A stretch of DNA of 64,000 nucleotides. It comes from Elstera sp043721315 (lineage in GTDB: Bacteria; Pseudomonadota; Alphaproteobacteria; Elsterales; Elsteraceae). Below are positions 53,500-62,536 of this stretch, piece after piece; positions within the stretch are counted from its first letter, which is position 1, and the number at the start of each line of letters is the position of its first letter. Below the pieces are notes generated by a model. The model was not told the origin of the DNA, made no database searches, and saw only the letters and a program-made list of their open reading frames with translations. The stretch lies in NCBI GenBank assembly GCA_043721315.1, contig JAYSQZ010000077.1, positions 1 through 64,000 on the forward strand. Direction: 5' to 3'. The position numbers and the translations under genes are program-made.

Positions 53500-53524
53500 G
53501 CCCATGCAGAGTAAGGATGCGATG

Positions 53525-54853
53525 ATGCCCGATGATACCCGTTCTAGCGTGAACAACCTGCGCCCCTTCTGGATGCCGTTTACGGCCAACCGTCAGTTCA
53601 AAGCCGCGCCGCGTATGCTGGTGAGCGCTGAAGGCATGTACTACACGACCGATGACGGGCGCGAGATTCTCGATGGAACGGCGGGGCTGTGGTGCGTAAA
53701 CGCAGGGCATGGCCAGAAAAAAATTGTGGAGGCCGTACAAAAGCAGGTGGCGATTCTCGATTACGCGCCAGCCTTCCAGATGGGGCATCCGGGCGCATTT
53801 GAGTTAGCCTCGCGCTTGGCCCAGCTTGCGCCGGAGGATTTGAACTCGATCTTCTTTTGCAACTCGGGGTCCGAAGCCGTCGATACGGCGATGAAGATTG
53901 CCATTGCCTACCACCGGGTGCGCGGCGAGGGCACGCGCACGCGCATTATTGGGCGCGAGCGCGGCTATCACGGCGTTGGGTTCGGCGGGATTTCGGCGGG
54001 CGGGATCGTGACCAACCGCAAGTTTTTCGGCTCGTTGCTAACGGGCGTCGATCATCTGCCGCACACGCACGACATCGCCAAGAACGCCTTTTCGCGCGGG
54101 ATGCCGGAGCATGGGGCCAATCTGGCCGATGAGCTGGAGAAGATTGTTACTTTGCACGACGCCAGCAATATCGCTGCTGTGATTATCGAGCCGTTGGCCG
54201 GGTCCACCGGTGTGCTGGTGCCGCCGAAAGGCTATCTCGAAAAAATCCGCGCGATTTGCACTAAGCACGGCATTCTGCTGATTTTCGATGAAGTTATCAC
54301 GGGTTTCGGGCGCTTGGGCACGGCGTTCGGGGCCGATAAATTCGGCGTGGTGCCGGATATGATGACCACGGCCAAGGGCATTACCAATGGCGTTATTCCG
54401 ATGGCCGCCGTCTTCGCCCGCGATGGGATTTACGACGCCTTTATGAATGCGCCGGAAAATACCATCGAGCTTTTTCACGGTTATACCTACTCAGGCCACC
54501 CGATTGCCGCCGCCGCTGCAATCGCCACGCTAGACGTGTACCGCGATCAGCAATTATTCGAGCGTGCCGCCGAGATGGCCCCGTATTTCGAGAACGCGCT
54601 GCACAGCCTGAAGGGCACCAAGCACGTTATCGACGTGCGGAATCTCGGCCTCGTCGGCGGCATCGAGCTTGAACCGCGCGCGGGCAAACCAACCGCGCGC
54701 GCCTTCGAGACCTTCTTGAAAGCCTATGAAGCAGGCGTTCTCACTCGCACCACCGGCGACATCATCGCCCTCTCGCCGCCGCTGATTATCGAGAAACACC
54801 AAATCGACCGCATCGTCGAAACCTTGGCGAAGATTCTGCCGACGATTGAGTAA
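53525..54853 (+). CDS. Class III aminotransferase, omega-amino acid (beta-alanine) to pyruvate type
   Basis: A PLP-dependent transaminase. The preferred start is ATG 53525 (MPDDTRS, 442 residues) with TAAGGATG about 7 bases upstream; the frame is open from ATG 53504 and ATG 53522. LRPFWMPFTANRQFKAAPRM at the N-terminus is typical of beta-alanine-pyruvate aminotransferases. The PLP Lys is in TTAKGITNG near residue 285, preceded by the Asp of LIFDEVITGFGR. It may deaminate beta-alanine, GABA or a similar amine. Its place after a peptide-type importer hints that the imported compound is an amine or amino acid conjugate. Confidence 0.9.
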   Translation: MPDDTRSSVNNLRPFWMPFTANRQFKAAPRMLVSAEGMYYTTDDGREILDGTAGLWCVNAGHGQKKIVEAVQKQVAILDYAPAFQMGHPGAFELASRLAQLAPEDLNSIFFCNSGSEAVDTAMKIAIAYHRVRGEGTRTRIIGRERGYHGVGFGGISAGGIVTNRKFFGSLLTGVDHLPHTHDIAKNAFSRGMPEHGANLADELEKIVTLHDASNIAAVIIEPLAGSTGVLVPPKGYLEKIRAICTKHGILLIFDEVITGFGRLGTAFGADKFGVVPDMMTTAKGITNGVIPMAAVFARDGIYDAFMNAPENTIELFHGYTYSGHPIAAAAAIATLDVYRDQQLFERAAEMAPYFENALHSLKGTKHVIDVRNLGLVGGIELEPRAGKPTARAFETFLKAYEAGVLTRTTGDIIALSPPLIIEKHQIDRIVETLAKILPTIE

Positions 54854-55073
54854 GAGGCTGTTTGGAAATTCGGCGGCTGAGAGGCTGCTGACGGAATGCC
54901 CTGTGTCGTTCGGCGCTCGGCTTTTCGTCAGCGGTTTTATCTTGATGAATGTTTCTCGAAAAACTATAATTATTCTAAGAATAAGTGTAATGATATGTTT
55001 CTAAATTAATTTAATGAAATTTTAGGATTTAATCTATAATCTTATTGGCGTGATGAAATTCTGGAGATGAGAA
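54854..55073. promoter_or_regulatory. AT-rich intergenic region before the chemoreceptor gene
   Basis: 220 bp without a gene. GCTGACG (about 54887) and CGTCAGC (about 54927), followed by GGTTTTATCTT, could form a long-loop terminator for the aminotransferase gene. From about 54950 the DNA is strongly AT-rich and should hold the chemoreceptor promoter. Confidence 0.4.
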
Positions 55074-56783
55074 ATGCTCATCAGAGTTAAAGTATATATT
55101 GCTTTGGCCGTAGTAACATCCTCTATCCTTATCGGGTACGGGGCTAATTTGTTCGCACGTCAGCAAGAGCAAATTCTTATTGATGAAGTCAGAGATATTG
55201 CTGTAGTACAAAATGCGACTAATTTTGCGTTACACAACTCTGTAACAGAAATGAAATTTCACCTTATCCAAGTGCAGCAATACCTAACAGATGTTTCGGC
55301 AACGCGAGATGCTGAAGGTTTGGAAGAGGCAGAAACGCACGCTCAATCGTTCTTTTTAGATATACAGACGGCTGAAACTTTAGCGGGCACCATGAATGCA
55401 AAAACTATTTTGGCGTCTCTCAGAAGAATAAAAATAGATTTCCCAGTTTATTACGATCTGGGAAAAAAAATGGCTAATGCTTATTTAGAAAATGGCCGCG
55501 TTGCCGGGAATGCCCTAATGGAGCCGTTCGATGAGAGCGCTAAGTCGATTACGGCAGGCATGACCGAGCTTTCTATGATAACGAACAATATTCTTATCTC
55601 AAACTCTAAGATAATAGACGTTAAATTCTCCAATCTTGCGGAGTATAGGTTTCATTTCCAAACAGTCTTCATGATTATTGGCGCAATTATTCTTATTTCG
55701 TGCCTTGTTTTGGGTTTTGGTTTTATGTTTTGGGTTGTTCGCCCGATCAGTCGGCTTAAAAATTCTATGCGCCGGGTTGCTAAGGGCGATATAGATTTTG
55801 AAATTGTGGGTGATAAGGTTCGCAACGAAATCGGCGCAATGGTGAATGCCTTGCGGATTTTCCGGGCAGGCGAGATTGATCGTCGTGCGCTCGTGGCGCT
55901 GCAAGCCGAGCGTGAGGTAGAGGCCCAGTTGGAAAAGCAGGCGATGATGGACAGCTTGGCGGAGCGGTTTCAAGAATCGGTTGGCGGTCTGATTGCCCGG
56001 CAGGCGCAATCGGCACATGAGTTGGAAACGGTCGCGCAATCAATGGTTTCAGCGAGTGAGAACGCCCGTAAACAGTCGTTCATCGTCGCCGGGGCGACCG
56101 AGCAGGCATCTTCCAATGTCGAATCGGTTGCCTCCGCCACTGAAGAACTTTCGTCCTCGGTGGCTGAGATTGGTCGCCAAGTTGAAAAATCGGCTTCTAT
56201 TGCGGCGCGGGCCGTGGCCGAAGCCCAAAAAACGGATACAACGATCCAAAGTTTGACCTCGGCGGCCCAACAAATTGGCGATGTGGTGAAGCTCATTCAA
56301 ACGATTGCCGGGCAAACCAATCTGCTGGCGTTGAATGCAACTATTGAAGCTGCCCGCGCGGGCGAGGCCGGGAAAGGTTTTGCCGTTGTTGCTAGTGAAG
56401 TGAAGGGGCTTGCCAATCAAACCGCCCAAGCGACAGAAAGCATCATTCAGAAAATCAACGAAATTCAGGCCGCTGCCGATAACTCCGTGAAGGCGCTGGC
56501 AACAATTACCAACACGATTCACGAAATAGATGATGTAACGGCAACCATCGCCACAACAGTGACGCAACAGTCGATGGCAGCCCATGAAATTTCGCGCAGT
56601 GTTACCCAAGCCAGCGCCGGAACGCGGGAAGTCACGGCAAGTATGGTTCACGTCACCAAGGCATCAGAACATACCGGGACAGCGGCGCAACAGGTGCTAT
56701 CGGTCGCAGGCGGGTTTCTGGAGCAGTCCGAAAACCTACGCCGACAGGTCGATCATTTTCTCTCCAGCGTTCGGGCGGGTTAG
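55074..56783 (+). CDS. Methyl-accepting chemotaxis protein
   Basis: A chemoreceptor of 569 residues. A membrane helix at about 8-28 and another at about 195-222 enclose a helical periplasmic sensor of about 165 residues without a recognised ligand fold. A HAMP domain follows (RPISRLKNSMRRVAKGDIDFEI). The signalling hairpin tip reads IAGQTNLLALNATIEAARAGEAGKGFAVVASEVK (a 34-residue conserved block near 405). No C-terminal CheR/CheB pentapeptide is visible. The sensor part is encoded by AT-rich DNA and the signalling part by normal GC-rich DNA, which suggests a mosaic origin. Confidence 0.95.
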   Translation: MLIRVKVYIALAVVTSSILIGYGANLFARQQEQILIDEVRDIAVVQNATNFALHNSVTEMKFHLIQVQQYLTDVSATRDAEGLEEAETHAQSFFLDIQTAETLAGTMNAKTILASLRRIKIDFPVYYDLGKKMANAYLENGRVAGNALMEPFDESAKSITAGMTELSMITNNILISNSKIIDVKFSNLAEYRFHFQTVFMIIGAIILISCLVLGFGFMFWVVRPISRLKNSMRRVAKGDIDFEIVGDKVRNEIGAMVNALRIFRAGEIDRRALVALQAEREVEAQLEKQAMMDSLAERFQESVGGLIARQAQSAHELETVAQSMVSASENARKQSFIVAGATEQASSNVESVASATEELSSSVAEIGRQVEKSASIAARAVAEAQKTDTTIQSLTSAAQQIGDVVKLIQTIAGQTNLLALNATIEAARAGEAGKGFAVVASEVKGLANQTAQATESIIQKINEIQAAADNSVKALATITNTIHEIDDVTATIATTVTQQSMAAHEISRSVTQASAGTREVTASMVHVTKASEHTGTAAQQVLSVAGGFLEQSENLRRQVDHFLSSVRAG

Positions 56784-56926
56784 CCCGCTTTCTGTTTAGC
56801 TATCCCGCGACGGATCGGCGAAACAACACCGTTCAGCCGCGCGCATAGGCGTATGAAAAACCCTACCTGGGCAGCTTTGTGGGCATCTGCTAGAACACAT
56901 TAGAGTAGGCGTGAAGGGGATCGAGT

Positions 56927-58114
56927 GTGACCAGCGTTCAGGATATGGCGGAAGGGCAGGCAAACCCTCTGCTCGCGCAAGCAACGCGCAAAAAAAACCT
57001 GATCGGTCTCACCCGCGAGGAACTGAAGGCAGAGATGTTGGCTTTAGGCGAAGCCCCGTTTCGCGCCAAGCAACTGTGGCACTGGCTCTATCATCGCGGC
57101 GAAACCGATTTCGAGGCGATGACAACGCTGCATAAGGACTTTCGCCGCCGCCTCGCCAATACCTACGAGGCTCGCCGCCTGGAAAATAAGGTGGATCGCC
57201 TCTCCGTCGATGGCACGCGCAAGTGGTTGCTGCGGATGGATGACGGCAATGAAATCGAAACCGTTTATATCCCGGAAGAAGATCGCGGCACCTTATGCGT
57301 TTCTAGCCAAGTCGGCTGCACGCTGTCGTGCCGCTTCTGCCATACTGGCACGATGAAGCTGGTCCGCAACCTGGACCCTGCCGAAATCGTCGGGCAAGTC
57401 ATGCTGGCGCGCGACTGCATTGGCGAATGGCCCAGCCCGCAAGATGGCAGGATGCTCTCCAACGTGGTGCTGATGGGCATGGGCGAGCCGCTGTATAATT
57501 TCGAGAACGTCAAAAAAGCCATGCAGATCGTCATGGACCACGAAGGCATTGCCTTGTCGCGCCGCCGCATCACGCTGTCCACGTCTGGCGTCGTGCCGAT
57601 GATCCGCCGCACGGGCGAGGAAATTGGCGTGGCGCTGGCTATTTCGCTGCACGCGGTGCGCGATGAGGTGCGCGATATTCTAGTGCCGCTGAACAAAAAA
57701 TATCCGATTGCCGAGCTTCTGGACGCCTGCCGCACCTATCCCGGTGCCAGCAACGCCCGCCGCGTGACGTTTGAATATACGATGCTGCGCGACGTGAACG
57801 ATAGCGTTGCCGACGCTAAGGAACTCGTTCGCCTGCTGGGGGGAATTCACGCCAAGGTGAACGTGATCCCGTTCAACCCCTGGCCGGGCGCACCTTATGA
57901 GTGCTCGACCGATGCCCAGATTGATAAGTTCGTGGGGGTGTTGAACAACGCGGGCTATGCCTCGCCCGTTCGCACGCCGCGCGGGCGCGATATTGGCGCG
58001 GCTTGCGGTCAGTTGAAGTCGGAAAGCCAGCGCGTTCGCCGCACCCAAACCGGCTTCGCGCCTGCCCCCGCCGCACCGGGGCCGGGCGTGGTTCTGCCGG
58101 GTGCTGCGGCGTAA
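56927..58114 (+). CDS. rlmN: 23S rRNA (adenine2503-C2)-methyltransferase RlmN
   Basis: A radical-SAM enzyme of 395 residues that methylates A2503 of 23S rRNA and A37 of some tRNAs. The cluster motif is Cys-x3-Cys-x2-Cys in GCTLSCRFCHTG near residue 130. The second catalytic Cys is expected in the C-terminal GAACGQL segment. The start is GTG 56927, with AAGGGGA six bases upstream. A Pro/Ala-rich tail of about 20 residues extends the C-terminus. Confidence 0.96.
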   Translation: MTSVQDMAEGQANPLLAQATRKKNLIGLTREELKAEMLALGEAPFRAKQLWHWLYHRGETDFEAMTTLHKDFRRRLANTYEARRLENKVDRLSVDGTRKWLLRMDDGNEIETVYIPEEDRGTLCVSSQVGCTLSCRFCHTGTMKLVRNLDPAEIVGQVMLARDCIGEWPSPQDGRMLSNVVLMGMGEPLYNFENVKKAMQIVMDHEGIALSRRRITLSTSGVVPMIRRTGEEIGVALAISLHAVRDEVRDILVPLNKKYPIAELLDACRTYPGASNARRVTFEYTMLRDVNDSVADAKELVRLLGGIHAKVNVIPFNPWPGAPYECSTDAQIDKFVGVLNNAGYASPVRTPRGRDIGAACGQLKSESQRVRRTQTGFAPAPAAPGPGVVLPGAAA

Positions 58115-58178
58115 CAACCCCCTTGCACGTCTCGGACGGCTCCCCCATCTGTGAGAGAGCGGCATTTGAGGAGTTTTT

Positions 58179-58379
58179 ATGGACCCGTTGACCCTATTGG
58201 GCCTTCTAATCGTGGTGCCGACATGGTTCGCCTATAATCGGGCGGGCCTGTCGCCGTTTTTCTCTCTTATCGTGCTTATTCCCCTGATCGGGCCGCTGTT
58301 GGCGGTAGCGGTTCTCGCTTTCGCCGCTTGGCCGAAGATAGAGGGCGACACGCAACTTCAGTATCGGCGGCTCAAATGA
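58179..58379 (+). CDS. Small predicted membrane protein (66 aa)
   Basis: A 66-residue hydrophobic protein with two likely membrane helices (LTLLGLLIVVPTWFAY and FFSLIVLIPLIGPLLAVAVLAF, the latter by its IPLIGPLL core). GAGGAG lies 8 bases before the ATG. Its stop overlaps the start of the next membrane protein gene. No function is recognised. Confidence 0.75.
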   Translation: MDPLTLLGLLIVVPTWFAYNRAGLSPFFSLIVLIPLIGPLLAVAVLAFAAWPKIEGDTQLQYRRLK

Positions 58380-58657
58380 TCGAAGGGTTTTTCGCGCTGA
58401 TTCTCAGCTTGATGGGGGCCGTGTGGGGGCTGGTGATGCTGGCCTCTACCGCTCTGCTCTTCATTCTGTTCATTCCGCTGCTGCTGCTGTGGGGTTGGAT
58501 GCTTGTGCGGATTTTGCAGCGGGCAGGCTATTCCGGCTGGTGGGCGCTTATCGGCTTTACGCCGTTGCTGCCGATTGCAGTGTGGATCTTCGCGTTCAGT
58601 TCTTGGCCGGCAGCCCAGCGGACGGTAGTGCTGATGCCGCCGGAGCGGCGATATTAA
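58376..58657 (+). CDS. Small predicted membrane protein, DUF805-like C-terminus (93 aa)
   Basis: A 93-residue protein with two to three membrane helices. The segment RAGYSGWWALIGFTPLL resembles the repeated AGYxGWWALI motif of DUF805-type and related membrane proteins. The ATG at 58376 overlaps the stop of the preceding gene (ATGA), so the two small proteins are translationally coupled. Its 3' end overlaps the convergent secreted-protein gene by 62 bp. Confidence 0.72.
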   Translation: MIEGFFALILSLMGAVWGLVMLASTALLFILFIPLLLLWGWMLVRILQRAGYSGWWALIGFTPLLPIAVWIFAFSSWPAAQRTVVLMPPERRY

Positions 58658-59228
58658 GGGCGAGTTTCACGCGATCTTGCGGCAACCCGAGCGCGGCAGC
58701 GTAACTCTCCACCAAGCGCCCTCCCAGCGGTTGAACCTGAGCCTTGCGGGCTTTATCGGCCTCCACAATGGCGAGTTTTTCCTCTCTCGTTAAGGGCAGG
58801 CCGCGTTCTTTTTCCAGTTTTGGAAACAGCGACGACCCGTCGAAACTGCCCACCTGTTCCAGCGGCGGTAGAAGTTCGGAAACGCGCCCGCGATAAAGCT
58901 GTGTGATTGCGGCCAAGCGGTCAGCGTAGCCATTCTGCGTAATGCGCGCTTCGGCCATCACTTGTTTCCACGCAGCTGTGATCGCCAACCACTGCGCTTT
59001 ATCCACAGGTTGCCCCAGGGCGGCTTCCAGGCGCGCGCGCGTCTCGGCGAGGGGGAGTAATCCCGGTGACGCGCTCATCGCGGCAGGTTTTGCGGCAGAT
59101 GACGGGGAGGGGGCGGCAGGCAAAGGGGCTGCGGGCAGCGCGGAGCGCGGCACCCCTCCCGCTCCCGAGGGGGCTTGCGCTAGAGCCGGAAGCGCTAAGA
59201 GTGCCAAAAGCAGCACGGTTTTCATCAT
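58596..59228 (-). CDS. Exported protein of unknown function (210 aa)
   Basis: A Sec signal peptide (MMKTVLLLALLALPALAQA) is followed by an Ala/Pro/Ser-rich linker to about residue 55. A helical domain of about 130 residues with many Glu, Arg and Leu comes next. I do not recognise a family. The start overlaps the stop of the RNase T2 gene (ATGA), so it may be co-expressed with it. One untested possibility is that it chaperones or regulates the nuclease. Confidence 0.7.
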   Translation of the reverse strand: MMKTVLLLALLALPALAQAPSGAGGVPRSALPAAPLPAAPSPSSAAKPAAMSASPGLLPLAETRARLEAALGQPVDKAQWLAITAAWKQVMAEARITQNGYADRLAAITQLYRGRVSELLPPLEQVGSFDGSSLFPKLEKERGLPLTREEKLAIVEADKARKAQVQPLGGRLVESYAAALGLPQDRVKLALNIAAPAASALPSAGLPAKN

Positions 59229-59983
59229 GATGGGGCCACCGCGCGGATTAGCACGCGCCGCCCGCTTTCCCGCCGATCCGCCGGATCGAACCCGCCCACG
59301 GTCTCGCCGCAGGCTTGGAACTGATTGAGCTTTTTCTCATAGCAAATCCGCACCTCTTCTAACCGCCCGTCTCGACCAAGATCGAGGCGAATATGGGCAG
59401 GGGTAAGGCCGCGTGCGGTATTGGCTGTGATAAAAGCCTCGGCGATGTCTGCCACCGTGCGGCTGCCCCCTTTGCCAAAGTCGGGCAAGATCAGCCCCGC
59501 CATCAGCCGTTGGATTTTATCGAGATAGGCGTCGGGCGTCGCTTGGTCCGAACAGGTGCCGTGCTTGGCCCATTGGCATTGAACCAGCCGCTCGCTCGGC
59601 ATCAGGCAGAGGGCGCGGCGCAGCGTGTTTTCCACGACCGGCGCCGTAGGTGTGCAGAACTGCGGCCAGTTGCTGCCACGACCGGGGCCATACTGCGGCC
59701 ACAGCCCATGCACCACGAACCCGAAGCGGTTGCGGCGGCATTGCAAATCGGCACCGCCCCGGTCCCGCACTTGATCGCAGTAGGCTGGGGACCAAGACAG
59801 GGCGAGCACATAGAAATCGAAATCGCCCGGTTGGCCGCGCGCCGCAGCCTCCCCCTCTCCCCGGCCTCGATCCGGGCAGGGTGCGGGCGTGGACAGCCGC
59901 TCGGGAAGCTGGCAGTGGGGCTGTTGGGCAAAACCCGGAGGCGCAAGGCTCACGAGCAGCAGCAGCAGGAGCAAACGAAGCAT
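59225..59983 (-). CDS. Ribonuclease T2 family protein (exported)
   Basis: An exported endoribonuclease of 252 residues that cleaves RNA through 2',3'-cyclic phosphates. The two catalytic segments are FVVHGLWPQ and WAKHGTC, near residues 89 and 138, each with its active-site His. A signal peptide covers about the first 20 residues. Cys residues in CRRNRF, FCTP, CLMP, CQW, CSD and CYEKK fit the disulfide-rich fold. It is the first of two overlapping minus-strand genes. Confidence 0.93.
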   Translation of the reverse strand: MLRLLLLLLLVSLAPPGFAQQPHCQLPERLSTPAPCPDRGRGEGEAAARGQPGDFDFYVLALSWSPAYCDQVRDRGGADLQCRRNRFGFVVHGLWPQYGPGRGSNWPQFCTPTAPVVENTLRRALCLMPSERLVQCQWAKHGTCSDQATPDAYLDKIQRLMAGLILPDFGKGGSRTVADIAEAFITANTARGLTPAHIRLDLGRDGRLEEVRICYEKKLNQFQACGETVGGFDPADRRESGRRVLIRAVAPS

Positions 59984-60032
59984 AAGATTAGTCTAGCGCT
60001 TTTCACGAAGCGCGAACAGCATGGCGGTACGT

Positions 60033-60884
60033 TTACGACGAAATCCGCGTGTTTCCCGAAGACGCGCTTGGGTTTTCTCGTGGGTCTGGTACCTCGAACC
60101 CATGCCCCACGTCATCCCCCTTCCGGCCCCCCGGCAACCACCCTTCCGCCACCAGTGCGGGCCGATAGGTGCGCCCAACGGGTACGCGCCGTCCATCGGT
60201 GAGAATCAACTCCCAGCCGCTTTTACCGCGTTCGGCCCCGGCAAGCGCCGCGCGGGCCACCCACCAACTTCTATGAACCTGCGCTCCCGGCACCGCCCGC
60301 AACTCCGCCACGGCATCGCGCAAGCGCATCAAGATCAGGGCGTTGCCCAAGGATGTATGAGCGCGCAGGTAATGGTCTTCCATCTCAAGGCACAGCACCT
60401 GCGTGCCGAGAGTTGGCGGAAGCCGATCAAAGAAAGGCGATGTTTCGGGAGCAGGGGCAACGGTTTCGGCAGGCGGGCGGGCCGTATTTTTGGGGCGAGT
60501 TTGGAAAAACCACGCCGCGCTGGTGCCAATCAGCATCAACACGGCCACATTGGGCAGTTCCTGCCAGAAGCCCATTTCGGCGACGACCTTCGGCGGCGCA
60601 ATCAGCGGCAACAGCAGTTGCACAACGAGGGTTAGCAGCGGCGTTACCAGGGCCGTCGCCGTCAGCACATAGACCGGGCCGGAGTGACCCCGCCAGCGGA
60701 TGGGGAGCAGCAGCGTGGTCAGCGCCGACAGGCCCGTTCCCGCCACGACCGAGGTGATCCAGAACATCAGACGATCGGGTAGGGGCGCGCCATAGCTACC
60801 GAACGGCCCGAGAAATGCCAGAAACACCCCAACCCCCGCCGCTACGACAAAGAGCATTCTGAACCTTGCTGGAGATAGTTCCAT
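60033..60884 (-). CDS. LytTR-type DNA-binding regulator with membrane domain
   Basis: A 283-residue protein with four hydrophobic segments in the first 130 residues and a LytTR DNA-binding domain at about 165-265 (VLCLEMEDHYLRAHTSLGNALI, here by its LEMEDHYLRAHT core, then VHRSWWV). Such proteins are membrane-bound transcription regulators without a receiver domain. The ATG at 60884 shares two bases with the start of the divergent DUF2306 gene and has GAGGATCGAGGG upstream. A downstream ATG at 60857 is less well supported. Confidence 0.88.
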   Translation of the reverse strand: MELSPARFRMLFVVAAGVGVFLAFLGPFGSYGAPLPDRLMFWITSVVAGTGLSALTTLLLPIRWRGHSGPVYVLTATALVTPLLTLVVQLLLPLIAPPKVVAEMGFWQELPNVAVLMLIGTSAAWFFQTRPKNTARPPAETVAPAPETSPFFDRLPPTLGTQVLCLEMEDHYLRAHTSLGNALILMRLRDAVAELRAVPGAQVHRSWWVARAALAGAERGKSGWELILTDGRRVPVGRTYRPALVAEGWLPGGRKGDDVGHGFEVPDPRENPSASSGNTRISS

Positions 60885-61383
60885 GACCCTCGATCCTCTT
60901 ACCCTGCACGTCGCCAGCGCGGTTTTGGCGCTCGGATGCGGCGCTATCCTTTATGCTCTGCCGCGTAAAGGCAATGCCTGGCACCGCCGCTTGGGCATTC
61001 TCTCTGCCTTCGGGCTATTCGTGACCGGGGCAACCGGGCTGCTGCTTTATGGGCTAACCGGGGGGTTCAATTTTCTGCATGTTCTGTCGCTGGTAACGCT
61101 GGTGGCCGTGAGTATCGGAACTTTCGCGTTAATGCGGTGGCGGCGCACGCGCAACCCCACCTGGCTGATTATTCATTACCGCAGTATGTCTGGCGCGTAC
61201 ACTGGGCTGCTGATCGCGCTGGCGCTTCGAGTGCTTCCCGGCATTCTCGGTGAGAGCCTGCGGGAGATCATCTTTCCGGCAACGATTGTGCTGTTGATTG
61301 TCACTCAGGGCGGGATGGAGCTTCTGGATCGGCTGATCTGGCGGCCCACGTATGCCGGCGCGGCCAAGCCGAGTAAACTCTAA
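60883..61383 (+). CDS. DUF2306-like membrane protein
   Basis: A 166-residue protein with four to five membrane helices and several His residues (LHVASAVLALGCGAI, WHRRLGILSAFGLF, LIIHYRSMSGAYTGLL), a pattern typical of DUF2306 proteins. The role is unknown. GGAGAT precedes the ATG at 60883, which overlaps the start codon of the divergent LytTR gene within the four bases CATG. The LytTR protein may regulate it. The stop overlaps the next convergent gene by 4 bp. Confidence 0.82.
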   Translation: MTLDPLTLHVASAVLALGCGAILYALPRKGNAWHRRLGILSAFGLFVTGATGLLLYGLTGGFNFLHVLSLVTLVAVSIGTFALMRWRRTRNPTWLIIHYRSMSGAYTGLLIALALRVLPGILGESLREIIFPATIVLLIVTQGGMELLDRLIWRPTYAGAAKPSKL

Positions 61384-61712
61384 CGCTCTTCCCAGCGCTT
61401 ATAGGCTGCCGTGGCAAGAACCCAGGGTTCGTAATACAGGCCGTTGCCGAGATGCTCTTGGGCGAACTGTTGCGCTTGGAATGTCACTTGAGCGGCCACA
61501 AGGGCGAGGCCCTTGGCGCGGCGGCGCTGGCGCGGGTCGGCTAAATCTTCCTGCTCGCTGTCAAGATCGAAGGTGGGGCGAGCCGTGTGTGCCCCCGCCG
61601 TCGCCTCTTCGGTGCGTTTCTCGTCCTGATGCTCTTCCGCCTCCGGCTGACGGCGGCGAATGGGCCGGGCCGGGGCGACCGGCTGGTAGGTGATGGGGGT
61701 GATCGCGACCAT
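61380..61712 (-). CDS. Hypothetical protein (110 aa)
   Basis: A small soluble protein with a disordered, charged first half and a helical second half (RAKGLALVAAQVTFQAQQFAQEHLG). I do not recognise it with certainty. Small proteins of this look are common in Rhodospirillales. It ends four bases into the convergent DUF2306 gene and lies 27 bp beyond the stop of phaR on the same strand. Confidence 0.65.
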   Translation of the reverse strand: MVAITPITYQPVAPARPIRRRQPEAEEHQDEKRTEEATAGAHTARPTFDLDSEQEDLADPRQRRRAKGLALVAAQVTFQAQQFAQEHLGNGLYYEPWVLATAAYKRWEER

Positions 61713-61739
61713 CGTAGCGCCTGCCGCCCGGCTGGAGAC

Positions 61740-62387
61740 TTAGGGCTTGTCGGCTTTGGTGCCGGGGTTTAACCGTTCAATCTGCGCTTGCAGCGCATCC
61801 AACTGCCGTTTTAGGTCCAACACCTGAACGGGTTGGCCTGCCGACGCGGGACCCGCTTGCGGTTTGCCGTCACTGCCCACGCCCGGCGCGCCGAAGGGGG
61901 TGAACATCCGCATCGCCCGCTCGACCATAGCAATATTCTGCTTGCTCATGTGATCGAAAGAGCCAAACGGAAACAGGCTGCCGAAGGATTCTTGAAAATA
62001 TTGGCGCATTTCCCCCTGATTGCGGGCGAAGCTCTGCATAGCCGTTTCAAGATAGCTTGGTACCAGCCATTGCATATTATCGCCATAAAGGCCGATCAAT
62101 TGACGCAAGAAGCTGATGGGGAGCATGTTTTGCCCCTTGCTTTCCTCTTCCACAATAATCTGCGTGAGCACTTGCCGAGTGATGTCGTCGCTGGTTTTAG
62201 CGTCATAGACGACAAAATCCACATCGTCCTTCACCATTTGGCACAGGGTATCGAGTGTCACATAGCTAGAGGTTGCTGTATTATACAGGCGGCGATTGGC
62301 GTATTTCTTGATCGTAATCTGCCGCTTAGAATCGCTTCCCGTTGCTTGGGCCGATGCGTGCGGGGAAACCGATTGCGGGTTTGACAT
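61740..62387 (-). CDS. phaR: Polyhydroxyalkanoate synthesis repressor PhaR
   Basis: A DNA- and PHA-binding regulator of 215 residues that represses phasin genes and senses granule formation. The N-terminal domain IKKYANRRLYNTATSSYVTL is the PHB/PHA accumulation regulator DNA-binding domain. Two further PHB-accumulation regions (PISFLRQLIGLYGDNMQWLVP, by its FLRQLIGLYG core) and a C-terminal helix rich in Gln and Leu follow. ATG 62387 has AAGGGAAGG seven bases upstream and is preferred over the longer frame from 62417. Propionyl-CoA genes elsewhere in the window fit an organism that makes PHA. Confidence 0.93.
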   Translation of the reverse strand: MSNPQSVSPHASAQATGSDSKRQITIKKYANRRLYNTATSSYVTLDTLCQMVKDDVDFVVYDAKTSDDITRQVLTQIIVEEESKGQNMLPISFLRQLIGLYGDNMQWLVPSYLETAMQSFARNQGEMRQYFQESFGSLFPFGSFDHMSKQNIAMVERAMRMFTPFGAPGVGSDGKPQAGPASAGQPVQVLDLKRQLDALQAQIERLNPGTKADKP

Positions 62388-62536
62388 CACGTAACCTTCC
62401 CTTTGGGCGTCTCTCATTTTTCGTTAGCGAAGAGTGTAGCATAGATTCGCGTTCGTCAAACTGCCGCATTGCACAAACCCCAATCAGGCGCGCGGGGGGC
62501 GCCCTCCTCCCTCAGGCAGGGGGGAGGGCAGGCACA

